A stretch of 10,100 nucleotides of DNA from an uncultured Eubacteriales bacterium (GTDB taxonomy: Bacteria; Bacillota; Clostridia; Christensenellales; Borkfalkiaceae): contig UQZE01000073.1 in assembly GCA_900545325.1 (NCBI GenBank), positions 1 through 10,100 of the forward strand. Reading direction: 5' to 3'. Within the stretch, counting starts at the first letter, position 1. Every line of letters starts with the position of its first letter. A program made the position numbers and the translations under genes. Shown here piece after piece: positions 1-7,287 of the stretch. Below the pieces are notes generated by a model, which searched no databases, was not told where the DNA came from, and saw nothing but the letters and a program-made list of their open reading frames with translations.

Positions 1-17
1 GTGTGCTCTTCCGATCT
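1..17 (+). other. Illumina adapter remnant at contig end
   Basis: The first 17 bases, GTGTGCTCTTCCGATCT, are identical to the 3' end of the Illumina TruSeq read-2 adapter. They are followed directly by sequence that encodes a normal IF2 segment. They are a library artefact, not genomic DNA. They also create a false GTG start at position 3 and four to five artificial residues (MLFRS) at the head of the infB reading frame. The match rests on my memory of the adapter sequence. Confidence 0.93.
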
Positions 18-1622
18 GCGTATATCGCGGCCGATCTGGGGATCGAACTCGAACTCCGCCTCGAAAAGACGGCGGAAGATATCTTGAGCGAAGGGTTCGT
101 AGAGGACGACGCCGAAGAGAACATGGTCAAGCGTCCTCCCGTCGTTACGGTCATGGGACACGTCGACCACGGCAAGACCTCCCTGCTCGACAGGATCAGA
201 AAGACCAACGTCACCGCGGGCGAGGCGGGCGGCATAACCCAGCATATCGGCGCCTATCAGGTGTCGGTCGGCGGAAAGCCGATCACCTTCCTCGACACGC
301 CGGGGCACGCGGCGTTCACGGCGATGCGCGCGAGGGGCGCGCAGGCCACGGACATCGCGGTGCTGGTGGTCGCGGCGGACGACGGCATCATGCCGCAGAC
401 CGTAGAGGCGATCAACCACGCGAAAGCTGCGGGCGTTTCCATCATCGTGGCGATCAACAAGATCGATAAGCCCGAGGCGAATGTGGACAAAGTAAAGACG
501 CAGCTCACCGAAAACGGCCTCGTCCCCGAAGAGTGGGGCGGCGACGTGATGGTATGCCCCGTTTCTGCCAAGAGCGGGCAGGGCATGGACGAACTGCTGG
601 AGGCGATATTGCTCCTCGCGGACGTCAAGGAGCTCAAAGCCAACCCCGACAGAAAGGCAAAGGGCGTGGTTATCGAGGCCAAGCTCGACCACAGCAAGGG
701 GCCGGTCGCGAACGTGCTCGTGCAGAACGGCACGCTGAAAGTCGGCGATCCCATCGTCATCGGCATGGTCGTGGGCAAGGTGCGCGCCATGATCGACGAC
801 AAGGGCCGCCGCATAACCTCCGCGGGACCGAGCGTGCCCGTTTCCATCATGGGGCTTGACGACGTTCCCGCCGCGGGCGACACGCTGTACGCCGTTTCGC
901 AGGAACTGACCAAGCAGGTCGCGGAGGAGCGCAAGAACAAGCTGAAAAACGACGCCGTAACCGCGCAGAAAGTTACGCTGGACGACGTGTTCAACCGCAT
1001 TGCGGAAGGCGAGATGAAGACGCTCAACATTATCGTGAAAGCGGACGTGCAGGGCTCGGTCGAGGCGGTCAAGTCCTCGCTCGTGAAGCTTTCCAACGAG
1101 GAAGTGAAAGTCAACGTCATACACGCGGCGGCGGGCGCCATCAGCGAAACGGACATCATGCTGGCGGAAAGCTCGGGCGCGGTCATCATCGGTTTCAACG
1201 TGCGTCCCGATTCCAACGCGAAGAACTCCGCGGAAAAGAGCGGGGTGGACATCAAGCTGTACCGCGTCATCTACGAGGCCATCGAGGACGTGGAGAAGGC
1301 GCTCAAAGGCATGCTCGCGCCCAAGTATAAAGAAGTTTACATGGGCAAGGCGGAAGTGCGCGAAACGTTCAAGATCACGGGCGTCGGCATGGTCGCGGGC
1401 TGCTACGTTACCGAAGGCAAGATCGTGCGGAACGGCAAACTCCGCATTTACCGCGACGACATCATGATCTGCGAGGGCAACGTTTTGCAGCTCAAACGGT
1501 TCAAGGACGACGTGAAGGAAGTGAACCAGGGGTTCGAGTGCGGTATTTCGATAGAGAAATTCAACGACGTCAAGATAGGCGATTTCATCGAAAGTTACGT
1601 AATAGAAGAAGTAAAAGCGTAA
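18..1622 (+). CDS. infB: Translation initiation factor IF-2, 5' truncated
   Basis: IF-2 is the GTPase that places fMet-tRNA on the 30S subunit and promotes 70S assembly in the cytoplasm. The frame is open from the left edge, and the N-terminal extension and true start lie outside the window. Numbering residues from codon 3, the G-domain motifs are GHVDHGKT (52-59), GGITQHIGAY (76-85), DTPGH (98-102), NKID (152-155) and SAK (188-190). A domain II beta-barrel follows (around 'GPVANVLVQNGTLKVGD'), then domain III ('NIIVKADVQGSVEAV') and the C-terminal fMet-tRNA-binding barrel ending FIESYVIEEVKA. The preceding AADLGIELEL segment fits the linker before the G domain. The stop is TAA at 1620-1622. 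The first real codon is at 18 because bases 1-17 are adapter. The gene heads the conserved infB-rbfA-nrnA-truB-ribF series. Confidence 0.97.
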   Translation, partial: AYIAADLGIELELRLEKTAEDILSEGFVEDDAEENMVKRPPVVTVMGHVDHGKTSLLDRIRKTNVTAGEAGGITQHIGAYQVSVGGKPITFLDTPGHAAFTAMRARGAQATDIAVLVVAADDGIMPQTVEAINHAKAAGVSIIVAINKIDKPEANVDKVKTQLTENGLVPEEWGGDVMVCPVSAKSGQGMDELLEAILLLADVKELKANPDRKAKGVVIEAKLDHSKGPVANVLVQNGTLKVGDPIVIGMVVGKVRAMIDDKGRRITSAGPSVPVSIMGLDDVPAAGDTLYAVSQELTKQVAEERKNKLKNDAVTAQKVTLDDVFNRIAEGEMKTLNIIVKADVQGSVEAVKSSLVKLSNEEVKVNVIHAAAGAISETDIMLAESSGAVIIGFNVRPDSNAKNSAEKSGVDIKLYRVIYEAIEDVEKALKGMLAPKYKEVYMGKAEVRETFKITGVGMVAGCYVTEGKIVRNGKLRIYRDDIMICEGNVLQLKRFKDDVKEVNQGFECGISIEKFNDVKIGDFIESYVIEEVKA

Positions 1623-1629
1623 GCGCAAA

Positions 1630-1657
1630 GCGCGCCGCCGCCACCGCGGCGGCGCGC
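1630..1657 (+). other. GC-only stem-loop between infB and rbfA
   Basis: GCGCGCCGCCGC (1630-1641) and GCGGCGGCGCGC (1646-1657) form a perfect 12-bp stem of G-C pairs only, with a CACC loop. No run of T follows (next bases CTCGGCTTAA), so it does not look like an intrinsic terminator. It begins 7 nt after the infB stop and ends 23 nt before the rbfA Shine-Dalgarno. By inference it could block 3' exonucleases, mark an RNase processing site or cause pausing between the two cistrons. Confidence 0.8.
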
Positions 1658-1680
1658 CTCGGCTTAACGGCTTACATACA

Positions 1681-1686
1681 AGGAGG
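1681..1686 (+). promoter_or_regulatory. Shine-Dalgarno of rbfA, fixes its GTG start
   Basis: AGGAGG sits 7 nt upstream of the GTG at 1694-1696. This is a near-perfect anti-SD match at ideal spacing. It decides the GTG start over any longer form of the same frame, which stays open upstream into infB and through the hairpin. Confidence 0.9.
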
Positions 1687-1693
1687 AGCGATT

Positions 1694-2059
1694 GTGAAAG
1701 TCAAAAGGAGCGACCGCCTCAAAGGCGAACTGCAGAAAGAGATCTACGAGATCATATCCAAAAAACTGAAAAATCCGGACGTAACGGAGATGTTTTCCGT
1801 AACGCGGGTGGACGTCGCGGGCGACCTTTCGCACGCCAAGGTCTATGTAAGCGTTTTTTCGGCGGATCCCGAACGCAAGAAACGCACGTTCAACGCAATT
1901 TCGTCCTCGGCAAAAACGATACGATACGAGCTGGCGCGCGTCATGCAGTCGCGCACCGTGCCCGAACTGCATTTTTACGACGATGATTCCATGGAATACG
2001 GCGCGAAGATCGATTCGCTGCTGAAATCCGTTTCGGCGGAGGATAAGGAAAAAGAATGA
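1694..2059 (+). CDS. rbfA: 30S ribosome-binding factor A
   Basis: RbfA binds 16S rRNA near the 5' helix 1 during late 30S maturation and is linked to cold adaptation. The product is 121 aa, normal for the family, and consists of one KH-like domain. Family landmarks are the N-terminal RSDRLKGELQKEI helix, the VTRVDVAGDLSHAKVYVSVF strand region (residues about 35-55), TIRYELARVM, RTVPELHFYDDDS and a C-terminal helix IDSLLKSV, followed by a short charged tail. The start is GTG with a strong AGGAGG. The frame is open upstream, but that part overlaps infB and the hairpin and has no family resemblance. Its stop overlaps the nrnA start (ATGA), which suggests translational coupling. It sits in its usual place after infB. 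Confidence 0.96.
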   Translation: MKVKRSDRLKGELQKEIYEIISKKLKNPDVTEMFSVTRVDVAGDLSHAKVYVSVFSADPERKKRTFNAISSSAKTIRYELARVMQSRTVPELHFYDDDSMEYGAKIDSLLKSVSAEDKEKE

Positions 2060-3018
2060 AAACCGACCTGCCGCAGATAGCCGAAGAGCTTAAAAAATAT
2101 AAGACGTTCGCGTTATTTATACACATACGCCCCGACGGGGACGCCGTGGGCAGTGCGCTGGGGTTGAAAAGCGCCCTGCGCGCGATCGGGAAAAAAGCCG
2201 ATATTTTCTGCGCGGACGAAGTGCCCGAAAAGTTTTATTTCCTCGCGGGCGCGGACGAGATATCCCGTTCCTTTTGCGGCGGTTACGAGGCGCACGTCGC
2301 GCTGGACTGTTCGGACGAGGCGCGCCTCGGCGAACTGAGCGGCGCGTTCGCAAAGGCGAAAACGACGTTCGGCATAGACCACCACGTGAGCAACACGCGT
2401 TACGCGAAGTTCAATTACGTGGGGGATAAGGCCTCCAACTGCGAGAACGCGTTCTCCCTGATCGGGCTTCTGGGCGTAACGCCGGACGCGGAGGCCGCAA
2501 CCGCTTTATTGACGGGCGTGGTTACGGACAGCGGCAATTTCTCGCACGGCAACACCACGGCGGAAACGCTTTCCGCCGCCGCCGAACTCAAGGCGCTGGG
2601 CGGGGATATCGAAAAGATAAATTATAAGATGTTCAAAGAACAGTCGCCCGCGCGCGCAAAGCTTTTCGGCATGACCGCGTGCGGCGTCCGCTATTTTGAA
2701 AACGGGCGCATAGGGCTGATGACCGTTACGAAAAAGGCGCTCGGGGAGAGCGGCGCCCGCCCCGACGAAACGGAAGGTTTCATCGATTTTCTGATGGGCG
2801 TGAACACCGTGGAGGTCGGCATGTGCATGATGGAAATGGCCGATAAGACCTACAAGGTCAGTTTCCGCTCCAAAAAGGCGGACGTCAACGCGGTCGCGGG
2901 CACGTTCGGCGGCGGCGGACACGTGCTGGCGAGCGGCTGCATGATCCGCGGTTATTACGAAGATGCGGTGGACAGGCTGGTCTACGCGTGCAGGCAGCAC
3001 ATGGAAGATCTTCCGTAA
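2056..3018 (+). CDS. nrnA: DHH/DHHA1 phosphoesterase, NrnA-type oligoribonuclease/pAp phosphatase
   Basis: NrnA degrades 2-5 nt RNA fragments from the end and dephosphorylates 3'-phosphoadenosine 5'-phosphate, using Mn2+. The product is 320 aa, the usual length. The DHH domain shows HIRPDGDAVGS (H23, D27, D29), the DCSD motif (D84), DHH at 108-110 and GVVTDSGNF with D158. These give the full two-metal site. The C-terminal DHHA1 domain has the substrate-binding GGGGHVLASGC motif (GGGGH at 285-289). The ATG at 2056 overlaps the rbfA stop by 4 nt, with AAGGAA upstream as ribosome site. nrnA between rbfA and truB is a common Bacillota and actinobacterial order. The NrnA assignment over a plain DHH phosphoesterase rests on length, motifs and this position. 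Confidence 0.92.
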   Translation: MKTDLPQIAEELKKYKTFALFIHIRPDGDAVGSALGLKSALRAIGKKADIFCADEVPEKFYFLAGADEISRSFCGGYEAHVALDCSDEARLGELSGAFAKAKTTFGIDHHVSNTRYAKFNYVGDKASNCENAFSLIGLLGVTPDAEAATALLTGVVTDSGNFSHGNTTAETLSAAAELKALGGDIEKINYKMFKEQSPARAKLFGMTACGVRYFENGRIGLMTVTKKALGESGARPDETEGFIDFLMGVNTVEVGMCMMEMADKTYKVSFRSKKADVNAVAGTFGGGGHVLASGCMIRGYYEDAVDRLVYACRQHMEDLP

Positions 3019-3030
3019 ACAAGGCGATTT

Positions 3031-3882
3031 ATGAACGGATTTATCAACATATTCAAACCCGAGGGAATGTCCTCCGCGTACTGCGCGGGGCTGGCGAAGA
3101 AAAAATTCAACGCGCCTTGCGGGCATATGGGCACGCTGGACCCGCTCGCTTCGGGCGTGCTGCCCGTGGGCGTCGGGCAGGCCAGCAGGCTTTTTCCCTT
3201 CCTTTTGGAAAAGACGAAAAAATACGTGGCCGAATTCACGTTCGGCAGCGAAACGGATACGCTGGATCTCGGCGGCAAGGTGGAAAGGAGCGGCGGCAGG
3301 GTGCCCTCGCTGGCGGAAATAATTTCCGTCCTGCCTTCGCAGACGGGCAAGATTTTGCAGACGCCGCCCAGATTTTCCGCAAAGTGCGTGGACGGCAAGC
3401 GCGGTTACAAACTGGCGCGGGCGGGCATGGCGTTCGAACTGCCGCCCAAAGAGGTGGAAATTTTATCGCTCGCCGCCTTTGAAACCGGCAGGCGGGAAAC
3501 GTTCCGCTTCGAGATAGAATGCAAGGGCGGCACCTATATCCGCTCTCTCTGCCGCGACGTGGCGGAAAAGCTCGGCACGTTCGCCACCATGACCAAACTC
3601 GTGCGCACGCGCTCGGGCGTATTCACGGCGGAAAACAGCGTTGCGTTCGACGAGCTGAAAGAGAGCGCCTCGCCCGAAAGATACCTGCTGCCCTCGGATT
3701 CCGCGGTGGACTTTGCAAAACTCGCGCTCACCGCGGCGCAGGCGGAAAGGCTTTTGAACGGGCTTTACGACGAATACGATCTGCCCGACGGCTTGTACCG
3801 CGTTTATAACGAAAACGCGTTCTGGGGCGTGGGGCAGGTCGCGGACGGATTGATCAAAATGAAAGCTTACGTGCGGTTTTAA
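3031..3882 (+). CDS. truB: tRNA pseudouridine(55) synthase TruB
   Basis: TruB isomerises U55 in the T-loop of tRNAs. The product is 283 aa. The catalytic motif GHMGTLDPLASGVLPV lies at residues 31-46, with D37 as the nucleophile. Further family blocks are KTKKYVAEFTFGSETDTLD (61-79, with the conserved Y65), QTPPRFSAKCVDGKRGYKLAR (110-130) and GGTYIRSLCRD (166-176). The C-terminal part is a short PUA-like domain. The gene starts 12 nt after nrnA, and AAGG at 3021-3024 is a modest ribosome site. All key residues are present and nothing suggests decay. Its position before ribF is the classical order. Confidence 0.96.
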   Translation: MNGFINIFKPEGMSSAYCAGLAKKKFNAPCGHMGTLDPLASGVLPVGVGQASRLFPFLLEKTKKYVAEFTFGSETDTLDLGGKVERSGGRVPSLAEIISVLPSQTGKILQTPPRFSAKCVDGKRGYKLARAGMAFELPPKEVEILSLAAFETGRRETFRFEIECKGGTYIRSLCRDVAEKLGTFATMTKLVRTRSGVFTAENSVAFDELKESASPERYLLPSDSAVDFAKLALTAAQAERLLNGLYDEYDLPDGLYRVYNENAFWGVGQVADGLIKMKAYVRF

Positions 3883-3885
3883 GCG

Positions 3886-4782
3886 ATGGAAAAGAAAACT
3901 TGCGTGCTGGCGCTGGGATATTTCGACAGCGTGCACATCGGACATAAAAAAGTGATTTCTCGCGCGAAAGCCGCGGCGGCGGCGCTGGGCGCGTCCCTCG
4001 GCGTGTTCACGTTCGCGGGCGACCTCCCGGCCGTGTTCGGCAAGGGGGGCGGCACGGTGTTCACGTTGCGGGAACGGGAAAAACTGCTCCGCGCGGCGGG
4101 CGCGGACTTCGTATACGCCGCCCCGTGCGACAAAACCTTTCTCTCTTTGCCCAAAGAAGAATTTTTATCCTTTTTAAGGGAAAGATTTGAAGTAAAGGGT
4201 TTCGTCTGCGGGTTCGACTATACTTTCGGCGCGGGCGGCGCGGGGGACGCGCGGTATCTGGAGGAATACGCCGCGGCGCGGGGACTTTTCTGCGAGGTCG
4301 TGCCCGCTCTGGACGCGGACGGCGAAAAGGTTTCGACCACGGCCGTCAAAAGAAGCCTTTCGCGCGGAGAGATAGAAAGGGCGAACGCGCTTTTGGGCGC
4401 GCCCTATTTCGTTACGGGCAGGGTGGTGAAAGAGCGCGGCGTGGGGCACAGGCTCGGCTTTCCCACCGTCAACCTTTATCCCGCGGCAGAAAAATTTCCC
4501 CTGAAAAACGCCGTGTACGGCGGGCACGCCTTTGCGGGCGGCAGGGAATACAGGGCGATCGTCAACTACGGCGCGCGCCCCACGTTCGGGCTGGACCGCC
4601 CCCTCGTGGAGGCGCACCTTATCGGTTTCGACGGCGATCTGTACGGCGAGGAACTGGAAATATATTTCGACTTCTTTTTAAGGGACATACAAAAATTTTC
4701 AAGCGCGGAGGAGCTGAAAGCGCAGCTCGCGCGCGATAGGCAAAGGACACTGGAACATGATAAAATTCGGACCGAGCGGTAA
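3886..4782 (+). CDS. ribF: Bifunctional riboflavin kinase / FAD synthetase
   Basis: RibF phosphorylates riboflavin to FMN and adenylylates FMN to FAD. The product is 298 aa, a typical length. The N-terminal FMN adenylyltransferase domain has GYFDSVHIGH (11-20), GFDYTFG (109-115) and VSTTAVKRSL (149-158). The C-terminal riboflavin kinase domain has GHRLGFPTVNL (187-197, T194/N196), NYGARPTFG (227-235), VEAHLIGFDGDLYG with the catalytic Glu at 242, and a closing FFLRDIQKFSSAEEL helix. Some adenylyltransferase positions depart from the common form: DS for DG in the first motif, and A/K in place of the two Arg of SSTRIR. It follows truB by 3 nt without a clear Shine-Dalgarno, so coupling is likely. 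Its last 26 nt overlap the next gene. Confidence 0.95.
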   Translation: MEKKTCVLALGYFDSVHIGHKKVISRAKAAAAALGASLGVFTFAGDLPAVFGKGGGTVFTLREREKLLRAAGADFVYAAPCDKTFLSLPKEEFLSFLRERFEVKGFVCGFDYTFGAGGAGDARYLEEYAAARGLFCEVVPALDADGEKVSTTAVKRSLSRGEIERANALLGAPYFVTGRVVKERGVGHRLGFPTVNLYPAAEKFPLKNAVYGGHAFAGGREYRAIVNYGARPTFGLDRPLVEAHLIGFDGDLYGEELEIYFDFFLRDIQKFSSAEELKAQLARDRQRTLEHDKIRTER

Positions 4783-5593
4783 CTCGCAGAGCTTTTTCGA
4801 CGCGGGACTCAAACACAGCGAGCAGTCGGCGGCGTTCGTAAAGGAACGCGGGCTCGACTGCTTTGAATATTCTTTCGGGCGCGGCGTCAACATGGGCGAC
4901 GCAAAGGCCCTTTCCATCGGCGCGGCGTTCAGGGCGGCCGGCGTGGAAATCAGCGTGCACGCCCCGTACTTTATCAATTTCGCGGGCGAAAACGCGGAAA
5001 AATCTTACGAATACATATTGTCTTCCGCCCGTGCGGCGCGCCTCATGCAGGGGCGGCGCGTAGTCTTTCACCCCGCGTCGCAGGGAAAGATGGAGCGGGA
5101 AGAGGCCGTTTCCCTCACCCTCGAACGGCTGCGCGTCCTCAGGGACAAGATTTACGAAGGCGGGTTCGGCGATATGATCTTCTGTCCCGAAACCATGGGC
5201 AAAAAAAGGCAGATCGGCACGGCGGACGAGATCGTTTCCTTCTGCCGGGTGGACAAGGTGTTCACGCCCTGCGTGGACTTCGGCCATATCAACGCGCGCG
5301 AGGGCGGCGTTTTGAAAAGCAAGGCCGATTTCTCCGCGCTCCTTTCCCGCATGATAGACGGGCTGGGCTACGAGCGCATGAAGCACTTCCACGTGCATTT
5401 TTCCAAGATAGAATACGGTGCGAGCGGGGAAATCCGCCATCTCACTTTCGGGGACGAAGTCTACGGTCCGCGTTATGAGGACTTTCTCGACGCGGTGAAG
5501 GAACTGCGCCTCGAACCCTACGTGGTGTGCGAGTCGGCGGGCACGCAGGCCGAAGACGCATTAAAAATGAAAGATTACTACGAGAAAAATTGA
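4757..5593 (+). CDS. Endonuclease-IV-like TIM-barrel protein, one zinc ligand replaced
   Basis: The 278-aa product belongs to the AP-endonuclease-2 / endonuclease IV (Nfo) TIM-barrel superfamily, whose classical members cut DNA 5' to abasic sites using three zincs. By motif alignment most E. coli ligands have counterparts: H68 (SVHAPY), H105 (VFHPAS), E145 (CPETMG), D174 and H177 (VDFGHINAR), H212 (FHVHFSK), H228 (EIRHLTFGD) and E259 (VVCESAG). The position of Nfo D229 in the DRH motif is I226 here. The closing GTQAEDALKMKDYY resembles a divergent clostridial/archaeal branch. AP-endonuclease activity is plausible but unproven; a sugar isomerase-like role is the alternative. ATG 4757 has AAAGGA 9 nt upstream and overlaps ribF by 26 nt in another frame. 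It occupies the place where rpsO often follows ribF. Confidence 0.85.
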   Translation: MIKFGPSGNSQSFFDAGLKHSEQSAAFVKERGLDCFEYSFGRGVNMGDAKALSIGAAFRAAGVEISVHAPYFINFAGENAEKSYEYILSSARAARLMQGRRVVFHPASQGKMEREEAVSLTLERLRVLRDKIYEGGFGDMIFCPETMGKKRQIGTADEIVSFCRVDKVFTPCVDFGHINAREGGVLKSKADFSALLSRMIDGLGYERMKHFHVHFSKIEYGASGEIRHLTFGDEVYGPRYEDFLDAVKELRLEPYVVCESAGTQAEDALKMKDYYEKN

Positions 5594-5618
5594 CAAAGCG
5601 CTTAAATTTTGGTAAACT
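5590..5618 (+). promoter_or_regulatory. Sigma-A promoter for the peptidase-efp unit
   Basis: TTGACA (5590-5595) is a perfect -35 box. After exactly 17 bp comes TAAACT (5613-5618), preceded by TGG, an extended -10 element. The expected transcription start is near 5625, giving a leader of about 36 nt before the ATG at 5661. The -35 box overlaps the TGA stop of the Nfo-like gene (5591-5593). No terminator separates the two units, so read-through from the upstream operon is also possible. Confidence 0.85.
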
Positions 5619-5660
5619 GAAAGATAAGGGGAAATCAACGAGCGTAAGAAGAGGCAGAAA

Positions 5661-6698
5661 ATGGACAAAACATTCAAATTGAAATCCGGTGAGGCATTAC
5701 TTTTGACCGACGAAAGCGAACGGCGCTATTTCATCGACTTCGACAGCAGTTTCGGCTACGTGCTCATTACGGCCGAAAGCCGCGCTTTCTATACGGACAA
5801 GCGGTATCTGTCGGCGGCGCGGGAAAAGCTCGTCGGCTGGGACGTAGAGGAATTCAAAGGGCTGGACGCCGTTGCGGAACGCATACGGCGCGCGGGCGCG
5901 AAGAGCGTGCTTATCGACTATTCGGTTACAACGGTTGCGGAATACAACAAGCTTAAAAAGATGAAGTTCCGTTTCAAGGACGCGTCGCGCAGGCTGGAAA
6001 GCCTGTTCGCCGTCAAATCGAAAACGGAGATCGAGCGCATAACGAAAGCCTGCTCGATTGCGGAAAAGGCGTTTTACGCCACGCTTTCCTATATCGAAGA
6101 GGGCATGACGGAAAAAACGCTCGCTAATATTCTGGAAGACAACATGCACCGCTACGGCGCGGACAAGGTGAGCTTTGAAACCATCGTCGCGTTCGGCGCG
6201 AACAGCGCGGTGCCGCACCATAAAACGGGAAACACCAAGCTCGCCAAGGATATGCCGATTTTGATCGACTTCGGCTGCGTGTACGAAGGGTACTGTTCGG
6301 ACTGCACGCGCACCATCTTTTTCGGCGAACCGGACGACGCTTTCGTGGACGCCTACGCGGCCGTGCTCGAAGCGAACAAAAAGGCGGAGGAAGAGATCCG
6401 CACGGGCACCGGCTTTTGCGAGGCGGACAAGATCGCGCGCGACGTGCTGGCGAAATACGGCATGGACAAGGCCTTCACCCATTCGCTCGGCCACGGGATC
6501 GGCGTGAATATACACGAATACCCGTATATCAGCCCCAAGGGCGGGGACAGCAAGCTGAAAAGCGGCATGGTGTTCTCGGTGGAACCGGGCGTTTACTTCG
6601 ATAAGAAATTCGGCATCAGGATAGAAGATACCGTGGTGCTCAAAGGCGGCGTAAAGCGGCTTTTCAAGGACGAAAAGAATTTAATTTTGATAAATTAA
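5661..6698 (+). CDS. M24 family Xaa-Pro aminopeptidase
   Basis: This is a metallopeptidase of the pita-bread fold (PepP/PepQ, B. subtilis YqhT type) that removes residues before proline in the cytoplasm. The product is 345 aa, normal for the short Bacillota form. Residues 1-115 form a creatinase-like N-terminal domain, and the catalytic domain follows. The five metal ligands are present: D203 (IDFGCVYEG), D214 (SDCTRT), H278 (HSLGHGIG), E308 (VEPGVY) and E322 (RIEDTV). The additional active-site His is in the VPHHKTG motif (H186/H187). The ATG has GAGG 6 nt upstream, behind the promoter whose -35 overlaps the previous stop. It is followed after 15 nt by efp, the same pairing as yqhT-efp in Bacillus. 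The exact specificity (aminopeptidase P or prolidase) cannot be read from sequence. Confidence 0.92.
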   Translation: MDKTFKLKSGEALLLTDESERRYFIDFDSSFGYVLITAESRAFYTDKRYLSAAREKLVGWDVEEFKGLDAVAERIRRAGAKSVLIDYSVTTVAEYNKLKKMKFRFKDASRRLESLFAVKSKTEIERITKACSIAEKAFYATLSYIEEGMTEKTLANILEDNMHRYGADKVSFETIVAFGANSAVPHHKTGNTKLAKDMPILIDFGCVYEGYCSDCTRTIFFGEPDDAFVDAYAAVLEANKKAEEEIRTGTGFCEADKIARDVLAKYGMDKAFTHSLGHGIGVNIHEYPYISPKGGDSKLKSGMVFSVEPGVYFDKKFGIRIEDTVVLKGGVKRLFKDEKNLILIN

Positions 6699-6713
6699 GG
6701 AGAATTATTTACT

Positions 6714-7274
6714 ATGATCACGGCAGGCGATTTCAGAAAAGGCGTAACTTTCGAATACGAGAGCGGAATTTTCACCATCGTGGAATTCCAGCACGTCAAG
6801 CCCGGCAAGGGTGCGGCGTTCGTGAGGACGAAGATGAAGAACGTCGTAACGGGCGCGGTTTTGGAAAAGACGTGGAACCCCACCGAAAAGGTGCAGGAAG
6901 CGCACATCGAAACCAAGTTCATGACGTATTCTTATACCGACGGCGAACTGTATTATTTTATGGACGACGAGTTCAACCTCACCCCGCTCAACTACGAGCA
7001 GGTGGAGGACGCGCTGCAGTATATCAAGGAAAACGACAAAGTTACAGTTAAGTCCTATAAGGGCGTGCCGTTCTCGGTGGAATGCGAAAACTTCGTCGTG
7101 CTCCGCGTAACGCAGGCCGACCCCTCGGTCAAGGGCAATACGGCGACCAACGCCACCAAGGACGCCATTTTGGAAACGGGCGCGAAAATCCAGGTGCCGA
7201 TGTTCGTAAACGAAGGCGAACTGATCCGCATCGACACGCGCACGGGCGAATATATGGAAAGAGTCAAGGGTTAA
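6714..7274 (+). CDS. efp: Elongation factor P
   Basis: EF-P enters the E site and rescues ribosomes stalled on polyproline stretches. The product is 186 aa, full length, with a KOW-like N-terminal domain, a central OB domain and a C-terminal OB domain ending in the GNTATNATKDAILETGA / VNEGELIRIDTRTGEY signature. The tip loop is KPGKGAAF with Lys at residue 32. This is the residue that carries 5-aminopentanol in B. subtilis, and the sequence is of Bacillus type rather than the E. coli beta-lysylated or Arg32 type. TAAGGAG at 6696-6702 serves as both the peptidase stop and the Shine-Dalgarno; its 11-nt spacing to the ATG is slightly long. A strong terminator follows 13 nt after the stop. The SDR gene downstream is the probable modifying enzyme. 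Confidence 0.97.
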   Translation: MITAGDFRKGVTFEYESGIFTIVEFQHVKPGKGAAFVRTKMKNVVTGAVLEKTWNPTEKVQEAHIETKFMTYSYTDGELYYFMDDEFNLTPLNYEQVEDALQYIKENDKVTVKSYKGVPFSVECENFVVLRVTQADPSVKGNTATNATKDAILETGAKIQVPMFVNEGELIRIDTRTGEYMERVKG

Positions 7275-7287
7275 TCCTTTGCGAGCA

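Noticed and set aside
1538..1693. Upstream extension of rbfA into infB
   Set aside because: It crosses the infB end and the GC hairpin and gives an Ala-rich stretch unlike RbfA. The strong AGGAGG fixes the GTG at 1694.
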